From: Gammaproteobacteria bacterium
GTDB lineage: Bacteria > Pseudomonadota > Gammaproteobacteria > Burkholderiales > Burkholderiaceae_D
Length of the DNA: 46,339 bases
Assembly (NCBI GenBank): GCA_903970185.1
Contig: CAJCIC010000052.1
Span: 1-46,339 of the forward strand
Direction: 5' to 3'
Of this stretch, positions 8,868 to 21,354 are shown piece after piece. Positions within the stretch are counted from its first letter, which is position 1. Each line of letters begins with the position of its first letter. The translations under genes were made by a program, and so were the position numbers. The notes under the pieces are model-generated. The model worked only from the letters and a program-made list of their open reading frames with translations, was not told where the DNA came from and did not search any database.

Positions 8868-10448
8868 ATGACATTGCCCCAAGGAATCGAGCTCACCGAA
8901 GCACCTTCTGCCGAGTTCGCGGAAATTCTCACCCCGGACGCGTTGGCGTTTGTCGCCAAGCTGTCGAGAACTTTCGAGTCGCGGCGGCAACAGTTGCTCG
9001 CAGCCCGTGTCGAGCGTGCGCGTCGACTCGATATGGGCGAGCGCCCCGATTTTCTGGCTGAGACGGCGTCGGTTCGTGCGGGACAGTGGACCATCGCGCC
9101 CTTGCCTCAGGCCTTGCAGTGCCGCCGCGTTGAAATCACCGGCCCGGTCGATCGCAAGATGGTCATCAACGCTCTGAATTCAGGCGCGGATGCCTACATG
9201 AGCGATTTCGAGGATTCGAATACGCCGAACTGGTCCAACCAGATTTCAGGCCAGATCAATCTTCGCGACGCCATCAGGCGCAATATCTCGCTTGAACAGG
9301 GTGGCAAGATCTACCAGCTCAACGATCAGGTCGCCACGCTCCTCGTGCGTCCGCGTGGCTGGCATCTGGACGAGAAGCACGTGTTGATCGACGGCCGCCG
9401 CATCTCCGGTGGCATTTTCGATTTCGGCCTGTTCTTTTTCCATAATGCCAAGGAGCTCCTGGCACGCGGCCAGGGCCCCTATTTTTATCTGCCGAAGATT
9501 GAATCGCACCTCGAGGCACGTCTTTGGAACGACATTTTCACCATGGCAGAGGAGGTCGTCGGTGTGCCCCGGGGCTCGATCAAGGCCACGGTGCTGATCG
9601 AGACGATCCTTGCCGCCTTCGAGATGGACGAGATTCTCTACGAGCTGCGCGAGCATTCGGCCGGGCTCAATGCCGGCCGCTGGGACTACATTTTTTCGTG
9701 CATCAAGAAATTCAAGCTCGACCAGGACTTCTGCCTTGCCAACCGCGCAGAGGTGACGATGACTGCACCCTTCATGCGCGCCTACGCGCTTTTGCTGCTG
9801 AAGACCTGTCATCAGCGCAACGCGCCGGCGATTGGCGGCATGAGCGCGCTGATTCCGATCAAAAACGATGCGCAGGCCAACGACAAGGCCATGGCCGGAG
9901 TCAGGTCGGACAAGTCGCGCGACGCCAAAGACGGCTACGATGGCGGCTGGGTGGCGCATCCCGGACTGGTTGGACTTGCCCTGGCCGAATTCAAGGCCGT
10001 ATTGAAGGAGCGCCCCAACCAGATCGACAAAAAGCGCCCGGATGTCGAGGTCAAGCCCTCCGAGCTGCTCGACTTCAGGCCGGAGGCGCCGATTACGGAA
10101 GCGGGTTTGCGCATGAACATCAACGTCGGCATCCACTATCTCGGTTCGTGGCTGGCGGGCAATGGTTGCGTGCCGATCCACAACCTGATGGAGGATGCCG
10201 CCACCGCGGAAATCTCGCGCTCGCAGGTGTGGCAATGGATCCGATCGAAAAAGGGCGTGCTTGACGATGCGCGCAAGGTCGATGCGGCGATGGTGCGGGC
10301 GTTGATCCCGGAGGAACTGGCCAAGGTGAAGCAGTCCGTCGCCGGCCAGACCGCAACCTATGACCGTGCAGCCGTGATTTTCGAGCAGATGGCAACCAGC
10401 GAGTCCTTCGCCGAATTCCTGACGCTGCCGCTCTACGAGGAAATCTGA
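8868..10448 (+). CDS. aceB: Malate synthase A
   Basis: Condenses glyoxylate with acetyl-CoA to malate, the second step of the glyoxylate shunt. The 526 aa length is that of the A isoform (~530 aa) rather than the ~720 aa GlcB. Visible features are the RPRGWH segment, the [19 protein letters not shown] core, and the malate synthase signature [15 protein letters not shown]. The chosen ATG has GAGGA at about 8859-8863; an in-frame extension to 8841 overlaps the dehalogenase gene. It is probably co-transcribed with the dehalogenase gene, and the lipoprotein gene follows after 5 bases. Confidence 0.97.
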   Translation: MTLPQGIELTEAPSAEFAEILTPDALAFVAKLSRTFESRRQQLLAARVERARRLDMGERPDFLAETASVRAGQWTIAPLPQALQCRRVEITGPVDRKMVINALNSGADAYMSDFEDSNTPNWSNQISGQINLRDAIRRNISLEQGGKIYQLNDQVATLLVRPRGWHLDEKHVLIDGRRISGGIFDFGLFFFHNAKELLARGQGPYFYLPKIESHLEARLWNDIFTMAEEVVGVPRGSIKATVLIETILAAFEMDEILYELREHSAGLNAGRWDYIFSCIKKFKLDQDFCLANRAEVTMTAPFMRAYALLLLKTCHQRNAPAIGGMSALIPIKNDAQANDKAMAGVRSDKSRDAKDGYDGGWVAHPGLVGLALAEFKAVLKERPNQIDKKRPDVEVKPSELLDFRPEAPITEAGLRMNINVGIHYLGSWLAGNGCVPIHNLMEDAATAEISRSQVWQWIRSKKGVLDDARKVDAAMVRALIPEELAKVKQSVAGQTATYDRAAVIFEQMATSESFAEFLTLPLYEEI

Positions 10449-10453
10449 GCACC

Positions 10454-11029
10454 ATGCGCATCGCGACATCGGCAGTGTTGCTGGCCCTGCTGGCCCTTGG
10501 CGGCTGCAACGTGGCGTCGCGATTCTCGGATGTGCATGTCCCGGAATTCTTTCCGCAAAGTCCTGATGCGGGACCGCAGGCGAGCGCGCCCGCAGCGCTC
10601 GCCGTGCCGCCTGGCAACCGCCTCGTCGTTGTCCTGGTCGGCTCGGGGTATCAGGATTACCAGTGCGTCGACAAGGAGGGAACGCCGACCTGGTCATTGA
10701 CCGGACCTGAGGCGAGCCTTTATGACTCTGCCACGAAAAAGGTCGGCAGCCACAGCGCGGGGCCGACCTGGACGCACGAGGACGGCAGCGTCGTTCACGG
10801 GAAAATGATTGCCCAGGCACCTTCTATCGCGCCCTCAAGCATCCCGCAGTTGCTGCTGGCCGCGACCAGCGACGCCAAGGAAGGCACGTTCGCCAACGTC
10901 AGCTACATCCAGAGGTTGCGTACCGTGGGCGGCTTGCCGCCTGACTACGGTTGCGACACGGTTCATCTTGGCGCGAGGCTTGGCAAGCAGTATTCGGCCT
11001 ACTACCTTTTCTACAAACCGGCCGCCTAA
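10454..11029 (+). CDS. Putative lipoprotein with DUF3455 domain
   Basis: A 191 aa protein with a lipoprotein signal peptide: MRIATSAVLLALLALGGC, lipobox LGGC with Cys18 as the expected lipidated residue. After a proline/alanine linker, a DUF3455-like domain runs from about residue 55. It shows YQDYQC, GPEASLYD, VGSHSAGPTW and the closing YIQRLRTVGG with GCD and YYLFYKP. The function of this family is not established. It starts 5 bases after aceB and so may share its transcript. A GC-rich inverted repeat (GATGCG/CGCATC, 11034-11060) follows the stop without a T-run. Confidence 0.75.
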   Translation: MRIATSAVLLALLALGGCNVASRFSDVHVPEFFPQSPDAGPQASAPAALAVPPGNRLVVVLVGSGYQDYQCVDKEGTPTWSLTGPEASLYDSATKKVGSHSAGPTWTHEDGSVVHGKMIAQAPSIAPSSIPQLLLAATSDAKEGTFANVSYIQRLRTVGGLPPDYGCDTVHLGARLGKQYSAYYLFYKPAA

Positions 11030-12834
<1,805 letters not shown>

Positions 12835-12835
<1 letters not shown>

Positions 12836-13692
12836 TGCAGCTCTGCGGATTTTCGGTCGGTCTGGACCGGCCGTTCTTCCTGATCGCAGGGCCGTGTGTC
12901 ATCGAGAGTGAAGCGCTGGCCCTCGATACGGCTTTCGCGCTCAAGGAAATTACCCACGACCTCGGTATTCCTTTCATCTTCAAGAGTTCGTTTGACAAGG
13001 CCAACCGCAGCTCGGACAAGTCGTTTCGCGGCCTTGGCATGGAGCGCGGTCTTGAAATCCTGGCCAAGGTCAAGAGCGCGGTCGGGTGTCCGGTTTTGAC
13101 CGACGTGCACGAGATTGACGAGATTTCCCCGGTGGCAGCGGTTGTCGACGTGCTGCAAACCCCGGCGTTTCTTTGCCGCCAGACGGATTTCATCCATGCG
13201 GCGGCGTCTGCGGGCCGTCCGGTGAACATCAAGAAGGGACAGTTTCTCGCGCCGCACGACATGAAAAACGTTGTCGACAAGGCGCGCGATGCGGCGCGCG
13301 CCAGCGGCGGCGACGGCGACAACATCCTCGTGTGCGAACGCGGCGCGTCGTTCGGCTACAACAACCTCGTGTCGGACATGCGCTCGCTTGCAATCATGCG
13401 CGAGACCGGCTGCCCGGTGGTGTTCGATGCGACCCATTCGGTGCAACTGCCAGGCGGCCAGGGCACAACCTCGGGCGGCCAGCGCGAGTTCGTACCGGTG
13501 CTCGCCCGGGCGGCGATTGCGACCGGCATCGCGGGAATTTTCATGGAAACCCATCCCAATCCGCTTGAGGCCAAGTCTGACGGCCCGAATGCGGTACCGC
13601 TTAAGCACATAAGAGAACTGCTGGAAGTGCTGCAAGCCCTTGACGCCGTGGTCAAGACACGTACGCTTGCCGAATTCGATTTCGCCGCATGA
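12835..13692 (+). CDS. kdsA: 3-deoxy-D-manno-octulosonate 8-phosphate synthase
   Basis: Condenses PEP and arabinose 5-phosphate to KDO-8-P for the lipid A inner core, implying a Gram-negative envelope. The protein is 285 aa. Motifs seen are [47 protein letters not shown] and [15 protein letters not shown]. The ATG overlaps the pyrG TGA by one base and has AAGAAGG upstream; an adjacent GTG at 12832 is an alternative start. It is translationally coupled to pyrG. Confidence 0.97.
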
Positions 13693-13704
13693 TTTTGGGA
13701 ATAC

Positions 13705-13989
13705 ATGGCCGCCTATATCCTAGCCGACGTGGAAGTCACCGATCCGATCCGCTACGCGGAGTACCGCAGGTGGGCGAGCGAGGCGATCAGGCTGCATGAC
13801 GCCAAAATCCTTGTTCGCGGCGGTGCCACCGAGCGCCTCGAAGGACGCGAGCCTGGCCGCATCGTCGTCCTCGAATTCCGCGATGTCGACCATGCGCGAG
13901 CCTTTTATCACTCGCATGAATACGGCAAGGCGCGCGCGGCGCGCGCAGGTGCCGCCGACATGAACATGTTGATCGTTGAGGGCATTTGA
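13705..13989 (+). CDS. DUF1330 family protein, copy 1
   Basis: A small 94 aa protein with the dimeric alpha+beta-barrel fold expected of DUF1330. The first strand AAYILADVEVTDP, central IVVLEFRDVDHARAFYHS and terminal MNMLIVEGI match the family pattern. It begins 12 bases after kdsA and is followed by a paralogue. No enzymatic role is established for the family, and no catalytic residue can be named from sequence. Confidence 0.8.
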   Translation: MAAYILADVEVTDPIRYAEYRRWASEAIRLHDAKILVRGGATERLEGREPGRIVVLEFRDVDHARAFYHSHEYGKARAARAGAADMNMLIVEGI

Positions 13990-14005
13990 CCCCCCGGGAG
14001 CGACC

Positions 14006-15608
<1,603 letters not shown>

Positions 15609-15614
15609 ACAGAC

Positions 15615-15641
15615 CACCCCGCTTTGGCGGGGTGTTTTTTT
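15615..15641 (+). terminator. Rho-independent terminator of eno
   Basis: A perfect 8-bp stem CACCCCGC/GCGGGGTG (15615-15622 with 15627-15634), a TTTG loop and seven T's (15635-15641). The T-run ends directly at the ftsB ATG (15642). Confidence 0.9.
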
Positions 15642-16022
15642 ATGCGCTTGATCACCTTGATATTCATTGCCCTGGCGCTGCTGATCCAGTATCCGTTATG
15701 GCTTGGGCATGGCGGCTGGCTGCGCGTGCATGAGCTCGAGCGCCAGCTTCAGCTGCAAAACAAGACCAACGATGATCTTCGGGCACGCAACGACAAGCTC
15801 AGTGCCGAAGTCCACGACCTGAAGGAAGGCGCAGGCGCGGTCGAGGAGCGCGCGCGCTACGAACTTGGCATGATCAAGGAAGGTGAGATCTTCGTGCAGA
15901 TCGTCGATCCTCCGCATGCCGCCGCAGATGCAGTGCAGGCAGGCAAGCTCGCCCAGCCCGCGACCGCGCCGCCGGCCACGCCCGTGCCAGAGGCCACGCC
16001 CGCGCCATCGTCGGCACATTAG
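15642..16022 (+). CDS. ftsB: Cell division protein FtsB
   Basis: Bitopic inner-membrane septum protein of 126 aa that acts with FtsL and FtsQ. A short cytoplasmic start is followed by a membrane helix [21 protein letters not shown] periplasmic coiled coil follows ([20 protein letters not shown] onward) and ends with the conserved [15 protein letters not shown] Pro/Ala-rich tail of ~30 residues follows. Position after eno is the classic arrangement. The ATG abuts the T-run of the eno terminator, and the only purine-rich stretch upstream (GGCGGGG) lies inside the terminator stem. Confidence 0.92.
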   Translation: MRLITLIFIALALLIQYPLWLGHGGWLRVHELERQLQLQNKTNDDLRARNDKLSAEVHDLKEGAGAVEERARYELGMIKEGEIFVQIVDPPHAAADAVQAGKLAQPATAPPATPVPEATPAPSSAH

Positions 16023-16138
16023 CTGCGGCGCTTGAGGTCAGCGACTGACGGCAAGCCTTAGACACCATCGGCTCCGAAGATACTGGCACAATCGGGACGT
16101 GTCATGCGTAAGCGCGCGCATCTGCCGGAGCACCGCCC

Positions 16139-17398
16139 TTGAATTACGTCACCTCCGTGATCGTCGCGGTCCTGATTGGACTGCCTGGCAGCTCTGTTCT
16201 GGCGTCAGGCGCTGATGCTCTGGACTCGCCTATAGCCCATGGTGCAAGGCTTGCCGCCATCGGTGGCTGCGCTGGCTGTCATAGCCGGCAAGACGGGGCA
16301 CCGTACGCCGGTGGGCTTGCCTTGGCGACGCCGTTCGGCACGATCTACTCGACCAACATCACGCCTGACAGCGCGAGCGGCATCGGCACATGGTCTGAGC
16401 AGGATTTTGTGCGTGCCATGCGCATGGGTATCGACCCTCGCGGACAACATCTTTATCCCGCCTTCCCGTACGACCACTTCACGCATGCCAGTGATGCCGA
16501 CCTGGACGCACTCTATGTCTTTCTGAGAAGCGTCGAGCCCGTCAGGGCGATTGCGCAAGATAACCAGCTCGCCTTCCCATTTGACTTTCGCGGCACGCTC
16601 CTTGTCTGGGATGCGCTGTATCTTGATGCGGGCGCGCTGCCCGTAGATGCGGCCCATGGCAGCGAGGTGGATCGGGGCCGCTATCTGGTCGAGTCGCTGG
16701 GTCACTGCGGTGGCTGCCACACGCCGCGCAATGCGCTTGGCGCGGAAAAGCGTGGCGAGGAACTCGATGGTGCGCCGGTTGACGGCTGGTACGCTCCACC
16801 GCTTGACCAGCATTCGCCATCGCCCATGCCGTGGACCGTAAAGGCGCTTACAGACTATCTGAAGTCGGGCATCGCGAGCGATCATGCGATCGCAGGCGGC
16901 CCGATGCAAGACGTAATTGTCAACCTCAGCCAGGGCGGTGACGACGATCTCAGGGCGATTGCCGTGTACCTGGTGGCAAGCATGGATGTGCGCGAGCCCC
17001 AGCGCGTCATGCGGGAGCAGGAGGCACGGGCGTTGGCAAGCCGAGTGCTCTCGAGCGTTTCTGTTGACGGCAAGAGTGATGACATCAGGTTTGGCAAATT
17101 AGTCTATGACGACGCCTGCGCCTCGTGCCACGACGGCGGCCGGGAAGTGTCATCAGCAGGTGCGCTCGAGTTGCCGCTTGCAATCGCCGTTCGTGACGCC
17201 GACCCGAAGAGCCTGTTGCGCATCATCCGCGAGGGCATCGTGCCACGAACCCGCGCCCGCGGCCGCTTCATGCCCGCATTCGATGGCATTCTGACGGATG
17301 CGCAAATCGAGGCACTCGCCGCGTTCTTGCGCGACCAGGCAGGGCACGCAGCGCCGTGGCCTGATCTTGCCAAAGCGGTTGCAGAAAGTGCAATGTGA
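16139..17398 (+). CDS. Triheme cytochrome c, electron acceptor subunit of the adjacent molybdenum hydroxylase
   Basis: A 419 aa exported c-type cytochrome with a signal peptide of about 23 residues. Three heme-binding sites are seen: CAGCH at 44-48, CGGCH at 190-194 and CASCH at 327-331. This is the architecture of cytochrome subunits of membrane-bound aldehyde/alcohol and nicotinate-type dehydrogenases. The start is TTG with CGGAG upstream; the nearby ATG at 16104 runs into a stop. Its TGA overlaps the GTG of the next gene, so the cytochrome, [2Fe-2S] and molybdopterin subunits are coupled. It probably passes electrons from the periplasmic hydroxylase to the respiratory chain. Confidence 0.88.
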   Translation: MNYVTSVIVAVLIGLPGSSVLASGADALDSPIAHGARLAAIGGCAGCHSRQDGAPYAGGLALATPFGTIYSTNITPDSASGIGTWSEQDFVRAMRMGIDPRGQHLYPAFPYDHFTHASDADLDALYVFLRSVEPVRAIAQDNQLAFPFDFRGTLLVWDALYLDAGALPVDAAHGSEVDRGRYLVESLGHCGGCHTPRNALGAEKRGEELDGAPVDGWYAPPLDQHSPSPMPWTVKALTDYLKSGIASDHAIAGGPMQDVIVNLSQGGDDDLRAIAVYLVASMDVREPQRVMREQEARALASRVLSSVSVDGKSDDIRFGKLVYDDACASCHDGGREVSSAGALELPLAIAVRDADPKSLLRIIREGIVPRTRARGRFMPAFDGILTDAQIEALAAFLRDQAGHAAPWPDLAKAVAESAM

Positions 17399-17865
17399 CA
17401 ACCACCACCCTCACGCTAAACGGATTGTCCTGTGCGACCGATGCCGATCCGGCGACGCCGCTTCTTTATGTGCTGCGCGATGATCTTAAACTCAATGGCG
17501 CCAAGTTCGGCTGTGGCCTTGGGCAATGCGGCGCATGCACCGTCATGATCGGCAAGACACCCGTGTTCTCGTGCCTGACGCCGCTCTCGGTCGTGGGCGC
17601 AAGGCCAGTCACCACGGTCGAAGGCCTTGGCACCCCTGACAAGCCGGGAATCGTGCAGCAGGCATTTATCGATGAGCAGGCCGCGCAATGCGGCTATTGC
17701 ATCGCCGGCATGATCATGCGCGCACAGGCTTTGCTGTTGCGAAATCCGTCACCAAGCGACACCCAGATCAGGCGCTACATGTCTCCCAACCTGTGTCGTT
17801 GTGGCACGCACATGCGCATCCTGCGCGCTGTGCGGCGCGCGGCAAAAATGCTGGCAGCCGCATGA
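17395..17865 (+). CDS. [2Fe-2S] small subunit of a molybdenum hydroxylase (IorA-like)
   Basis: A 156 aa iron-sulfur subunit. The plant-type cluster has Cys40, Cys45, Cys48 and Cys60 in CGLGQCGACTV...SC. The second cluster has Cys99 and Cys102 in QCGYC and Cys134/Cys136 in LCRC. This is the two-cluster layout of xanthine-dehydrogenase-family small subunits such as isoquinoline 1-oxidoreductase alpha. It starts with GTG overlapping the cytochrome stop, and its own stop overlaps the large-subunit ATG. It carries no signal peptide and is presumably exported with the Tat-bearing large subunit. Confidence 0.93.
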   Translation: MTTTTLTLNGLSCATDADPATPLLYVLRDDLKLNGAKFGCGLGQCGACTVMIGKTPVFSCLTPLSVVGARPVTTVEGLGTPDKPGIVQQAFIDEQAAQCGYCIAGMIMRAQALLLRNPSPSDTQIRRYMSPNLCRCGTHMRILRAVRRAAKMLAAA

Positions 17866-20087
17866 GACGCCGGCAATTTCTTGCGGCAAGCGGCGCTTTG
17901 GTCGTGTCGTTCCGATATTTATCGGCAAAGGCAGAAGATGCTCCGGCATTGCCTGGCAGCCTGAGGATCGAGCCGATGATCGATGGCTGGGTGCGCATCG
18001 GCGCTGACGGGCGCATTACCGTATTTACGGGCAAGGCCGAGCTCGGACAGGGGATCAAGACCGCACTGATCCAGATCGCAGCCGAGGAGCTGGTGGTCTC
18101 GCCCGAGAAAATCGAGCTGGTTACGGCCGACACCGAACGCACCGCCAACGAAGGATTCACCTCGGGCAGCCATTCCATGCAAGATAGCGGCAGCGCCATT
18201 CGCAATGCCTGTGCGCAAGCCCGCGACCTTCTTCTTCAGCGCGCCGCGAGCCGCTTTCAGGTTGCCGCCGACACGCTTCGCATGGGCGATGCGCAAATTA
18301 GCGGCGCGGGCAAATCGGCGTCCTATGCAGCGCTATGTGGTCCGGACGTCTTGCACGTGCATGCAACGCCTGCTAGCACCTTCATTGACTGGCAGGCGCA
18401 CCGCGTCATGGGGCGTTCGCTCGCACGCGTCGATGTGCCAGCCAAGGTCACCGGTGGCGAGGCCTACGTCCAGGACATGCGCTTGCCCGGCATGCTGCAC
18501 GCACGCGTGGTGCGCCCGCCCAGTCCGGCGGCAACGCTCGCCGCTTTCGATCCGAGCGCGCAAGCAGGCCTTGTTGGCGTTGAGGCGGTGATTGTTGACG
18601 GCCGTTTCGTCGGTGTACTGGCAAAACGCGAGTTCGATGCAGTTCGCGCCGCGCGTACGCTTGCCAAGCGTCTGAAATGGAACGAAAGGCCATCGCTGCC
18701 GGAGCCATCGGCAATCTATTCCACCTTGCGCGACTTGCCTTCTGATGACTACCTGATTGCAAGCCAGGGCCAGGTCGAGCTCGACAACGCCGATGTCATC
18801 GAGGCGACCTATCTGAGGCCCTACCAGCTGCATGGATCAATTGGCCCTTCGTGCGCACTGGCGCAATTCGTCGATGGCAAATACACCGTCTGGACGCACA
18901 CCCAGGGCGTGTTTCCGCTGCGCAAGGCGCTTGCCCAACTGGTCGGCGTTGATGTGGCGCTGATGCACTGCATTCATGCCGAAGGTTCGGGCTGCTACGG
19001 CCACAACGGCGCCGACGATGTCGCAGCCGATGCGGTGTTGCTCGCCCGGGCAGCGCCTGGCCGGCCGGTGCGCGTGCAGTGGATGCGCGAGGACGAGCAC
19101 GGCTGGGAGCCCCTGGGCCCGGCGATGATCGGAAAAGCACGGGCACGCCTTGATGCCTCCGGCACCATTGGCGCGATGGCGTTTGAGATGTGGAGCAATA
19201 CCCATTCGAGCCGGCCAGGCAGTGCCGGCGAGCTTCTCGCCGGCCAGCATATCGCCAATGCGTTTGCGCCGACACCACCAAGACCGATCCCCCAGCCCGA
19301 AGGCGGCGGCGATCGCAATGGCATCCCGCTCTACAACATTGCCGAGTTGCGCGTCACACACCATTTTCTGCCGACCATGCCCTTGCGCGTGTCGGCCATG
19401 CGCTCGCTGGGTGCCTACCTGAACATTTTTGCAATCGAGAGCTTCATGGATGAGCTCGCGCTTCGCGCCAACGCCGATGCGGTTGACTTCCGCCTGCGCC
19501 ACCTGCAAAACCCGCGGGCCAGGGACGTCATTTTGCGCGCCGCGGAAGGTTTTGCATGGTCATCGTATCAGCGCACGCCGGCACGCGGGCGCGGCTTTGC
19601 ATTTGCGCAGTACAAGAACCTTGCGGCCTACTTTGCCGTCGCATGCGAAATCGAAATCTGGCGCGAACGTGGCGAGGTCCGCGTCGTGCGCGTCGTCGCT
19701 GCGGCCGATGCTGGAGAAATCGTGAATCCCGACGGCGTTGCCAACCAGATCGAGGGAGGCATCTTGCAGTCGATCAGCTGGACCACGCTTGAGGCCGTGA
19801 CCTGGGACCGCACGCGGCGAACCAGTCTTGATTGGGGTGGCTATCCCGTACTGCGTTTTGCCGATGTGCCAGAAACGGTCGAGGTTCATTTGATCGACCG
19901 GCCGGGTCAGCCTTTTCTTGGTTGTGGCGAAGCCGCCCAGGGGCCAACTGCGGCTGCCATCGCCAACGCGATCGCTGACGCGACGGGTGTTCGCGTGCGC
20001 CAGCTACCCTTGAACAAGGCTCATTTCCTTAGCGCCAGTCGTTCCGATAAAATCGACAACCAAGCGGCAGCCGAAGCGCTCGAATGA
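17862..20087 (+). CDS. Molybdopterin-binding large subunit of a molybdenum hydroxylase (IorB-like)
   Basis: A 741 aa catalytic subunit of the xanthine dehydrogenase family, closest in layout to isoquinoline 1-oxidoreductase beta and periplasmic aldehyde dehydrogenases. The N-terminus MRRRQFLAASGALVVSF is a twin-arginine signal, so export as a folded cofactor-loaded complex is expected. Moco-binding features include GKAELGQGIKTALIQIAAEE, a central HGSIGPSCALAQ block and the C-terminal GCGEAAQGPTAAAIANAI, holding the presumed catalytic Glu. ATGA overlap with the small subunit and with the next gene indicates one operon. The substrate is not deducible; aldehydes or N-heteroaromatics are both possible. 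Confidence 0.9.
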   Translation: MRRRQFLAASGALVVSFRYLSAKAEDAPALPGSLRIEPMIDGWVRIGADGRITVFTGKAELGQGIKTALIQIAAEELVVSPEKIELVTADTERTANEGFTSGSHSMQDSGSAIRNACAQARDLLLQRAASRFQVAADTLRMGDAQISGAGKSASYAALCGPDVLHVHATPASTFIDWQAHRVMGRSLARVDVPAKVTGGEAYVQDMRLPGMLHARVVRPPSPAATLAAFDPSAQAGLVGVEAVIVDGRFVGVLAKREFDAVRAARTLAKRLKWNERPSLPEPSAIYSTLRDLPSDDYLIASQGQVELDNADVIEATYLRPYQLHGSIGPSCALAQFVDGKYTVWTHTQGVFPLRKALAQLVGVDVALMHCIHAEGSGCYGHNGADDVAADAVLLARAAPGRPVRVQWMREDEHGWEPLGPAMIGKARARLDASGTIGAMAFEMWSNTHSSRPGSAGELLAGQHIANAFAPTPPRPIPQPEGGGDRNGIPLYNIAELRVTHHFLPTMPLRVSAMRSLGAYLNIFAIESFMDELALRANADAVDFRLRHLQNPRARDVILRAAEGFAWSSYQRTPARGRGFAFAQYKNLAAYFAVACEIEIWRERGEVRVVRVVAAADAGEIVNPDGVANQIEGGILQSISWTTLEAVTWDRTRRTSLDWGGYPVLRFADVPETVEVHLIDRPGQPFLGCGEAAQGPTAAAIANAIADATGVRVRQLPLNKAHFLSASRSDKIDNQAAAEALE

Positions 20088-20599
20088 CAGCGAGCCCGAC
20101 CATGACTGAAACCGGTGAAAGCAGCATCGAAGGCGGCTGCGCATGCAAGGCGGTGCGCTATCGCATGCACGCGCCGGCGCTGATTGTGCATTGCTGTCAC
20201 TGCACCTGGTGCCAGCGGGAAACCGGAGCTTCGTTTGCGCTCAATGCGATGATCGAGGCTGAGCGTGTCGTTCTTCTCGAAGGTCAACCCGAAGTCATCA
20301 ACACACCGTCAGACAGTGGCGCAGGGCAACGTGTCACGCGATGCCCGAAGTGCAAGATTGCGCTGTGGAGCAACTACGGTGATGGCGATCTGGTCCGCTT
20401 CGTGCGCGTCGGAACGCTTGATGAGCCGGGGCGCTTTCCGCCCGATGTCCACATCTTTACCGAATCCAAGCAGCCGTGGGTCGTCATTCCGAGCGGGCAA
20501 CGTGCAGTTGCCCGGTTCTACAAGCGCGACGAGGTCTGGCCAAAATCGAGCATCGAGCGTCTTTCTGCCTACAAGGCGAAGAGGCTGGCCAGCGCGTAG
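20084..20599 (+). CDS. GFA/CENP-V-type zinc-binding protein
   Basis: A 171 aa protein with the GFA (glutathione-dependent formaldehyde-activating) domain. Zinc cysteines are seen in GGCACKAVRY, in CCHCTWC and in RCPKCKIALWS, the standard spacing. Most members have no proven activity; a link to aldehyde handling is only suggestive. Its ATG overlaps the stop of the molybdenum hydroxylase large subunit, so it is the last gene of that operon. Alternative start ATG at 20102. Confidence 0.85.
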   Translation: MTASPTMTETGESSIEGGCACKAVRYRMHAPALIVHCCHCTWCQRETGASFALNAMIEAERVVLLEGQPEVINTPSDSGAGQRVTRCPKCKIALWSNYGDGDLVRFVRVGTLDEPGRFPPDVHIFTESKQPWVVIPSGQRAVARFYKRDEVWPKSSIERLSAYKAKRLASA

Positions 20600-20646
20600 G
20601 GGACCACGCTAGCGGCGCTGACCGTGCAGCGCAAGCGCTGCTGCCT

Positions 20647-20652
20647 TATAAT
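20647..20652 (+). promoter_or_regulatory. Candidate -10 element upstream of the beta-carbonic anhydrase
   Basis: A perfect TATAAT 58 bases before the ATG of the carbonic anhydrase gene, in the 111-base gap after the GFA gene. No convincing -35 is seen. Confidence 0.4.
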
Positions 20653-20710
20653 CGCGCCGCGCACTTTTTTGCCGCACCGCCTTTTCGTTCGGCACTAACC
20701 ACAAGGGATC

Positions 20711-21337
20711 ATGGTACCTGCACTCGAAGCAATCGAGCGACTTCGCGAAGGCAACCGCCGCTTTGTCGACAATATCTCAAATGGCAAGACCCTCGCCAGC
20801 GCCGGCCGGCCGATGGCACTGTCCAAGGCACAATCGCCGTTTGCCATCATTCTTGGATGCTCGGATTCGAGAGTTCCTGCGGAAATCGTTTTTGATCAGG
20901 GACTGGGCGACCTGTTTGTCATCCGCGTGGCTGGCAACATCGTTGCGCCGTCTCAGGTTGCGAGCATCGAATTTGCCGCATCGCGCTTTGGCACGCGCCT
21001 GGTCGTCGTCCTGGGTCATTCCGAGTGCGGTGCCGTGCTTGCAACCATCGAGGAACTGCAGCGGCCGATCGCCCAGCAGTCGCGCAATCTGGCCGCGATC
21101 GTCGATCGCATCCGGCCTTCAGTCGAAGAGCTTTTGAGGACCGATATGGCCAAGGATCTCGCCGTGCTGACGCACCATGCCGTCAGGTCCAATGTCGGCG
21201 TCTCGGTCGACCACCTGCGTCATGGTTCGCAACTTCTGGAACAGGCGATCGCGCGAGACGGGCTGCTTGTGGTCGGTGCCGAGTATTCGCTCGAGACCGG
21301 CATCGTCGACTTTTTCGATGGCGTGCCCGCGGCCTGA
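20711..21337 (+). CDS. Beta-class carbonic anhydrase
   Basis: Hydrates CO2 to bicarbonate in the cytoplasm; 208 aa. Zinc ligands are Cys50 in GCSDSR, His103 and Cys106 in GHSECGA, with Asp52 and Arg54 forming the catalytic dyad. Other conserved blocks are DLFVIRVAGN and the SIEFAASRFGTRLVVVLGHS strand. It would supply bicarbonate, for example to PEP carboxylase encoded 12 kb away. It converges on hslO with only 17 bases between the stops. Confidence 0.93.
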   Translation: MVPALEAIERLREGNRRFVDNISNGKTLASAGRPMALSKAQSPFAIILGCSDSRVPAEIVFDQGLGDLFVIRVAGNIVAPSQVASIEFAASRFGTRLVVVLGHSECGAVLATIEELQRPIAQQSRNLAAIVDRIRPSVEELLRTDMAKDLAVLTHHAVRSNVGVSVDHLRHGSQLLEQAIARDGLLVVGAEYSLETGIVDFFDGVPAA

Positions 21338-21354
21338 ACCGGTCAGTGTGCGGG

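Noticed and set aside
7937..9094. 385-codon antisense frame across aceA, the dehalogenase gene and aceB
   Set aside because: Spans three confident genes on the opposite strand and shows no family motif.
9246..10820. 524-codon antisense frame over aceB
   Set aside because: Shadow frame typical of high-GC coding DNA; malate synthase signatures are on the plus strand.
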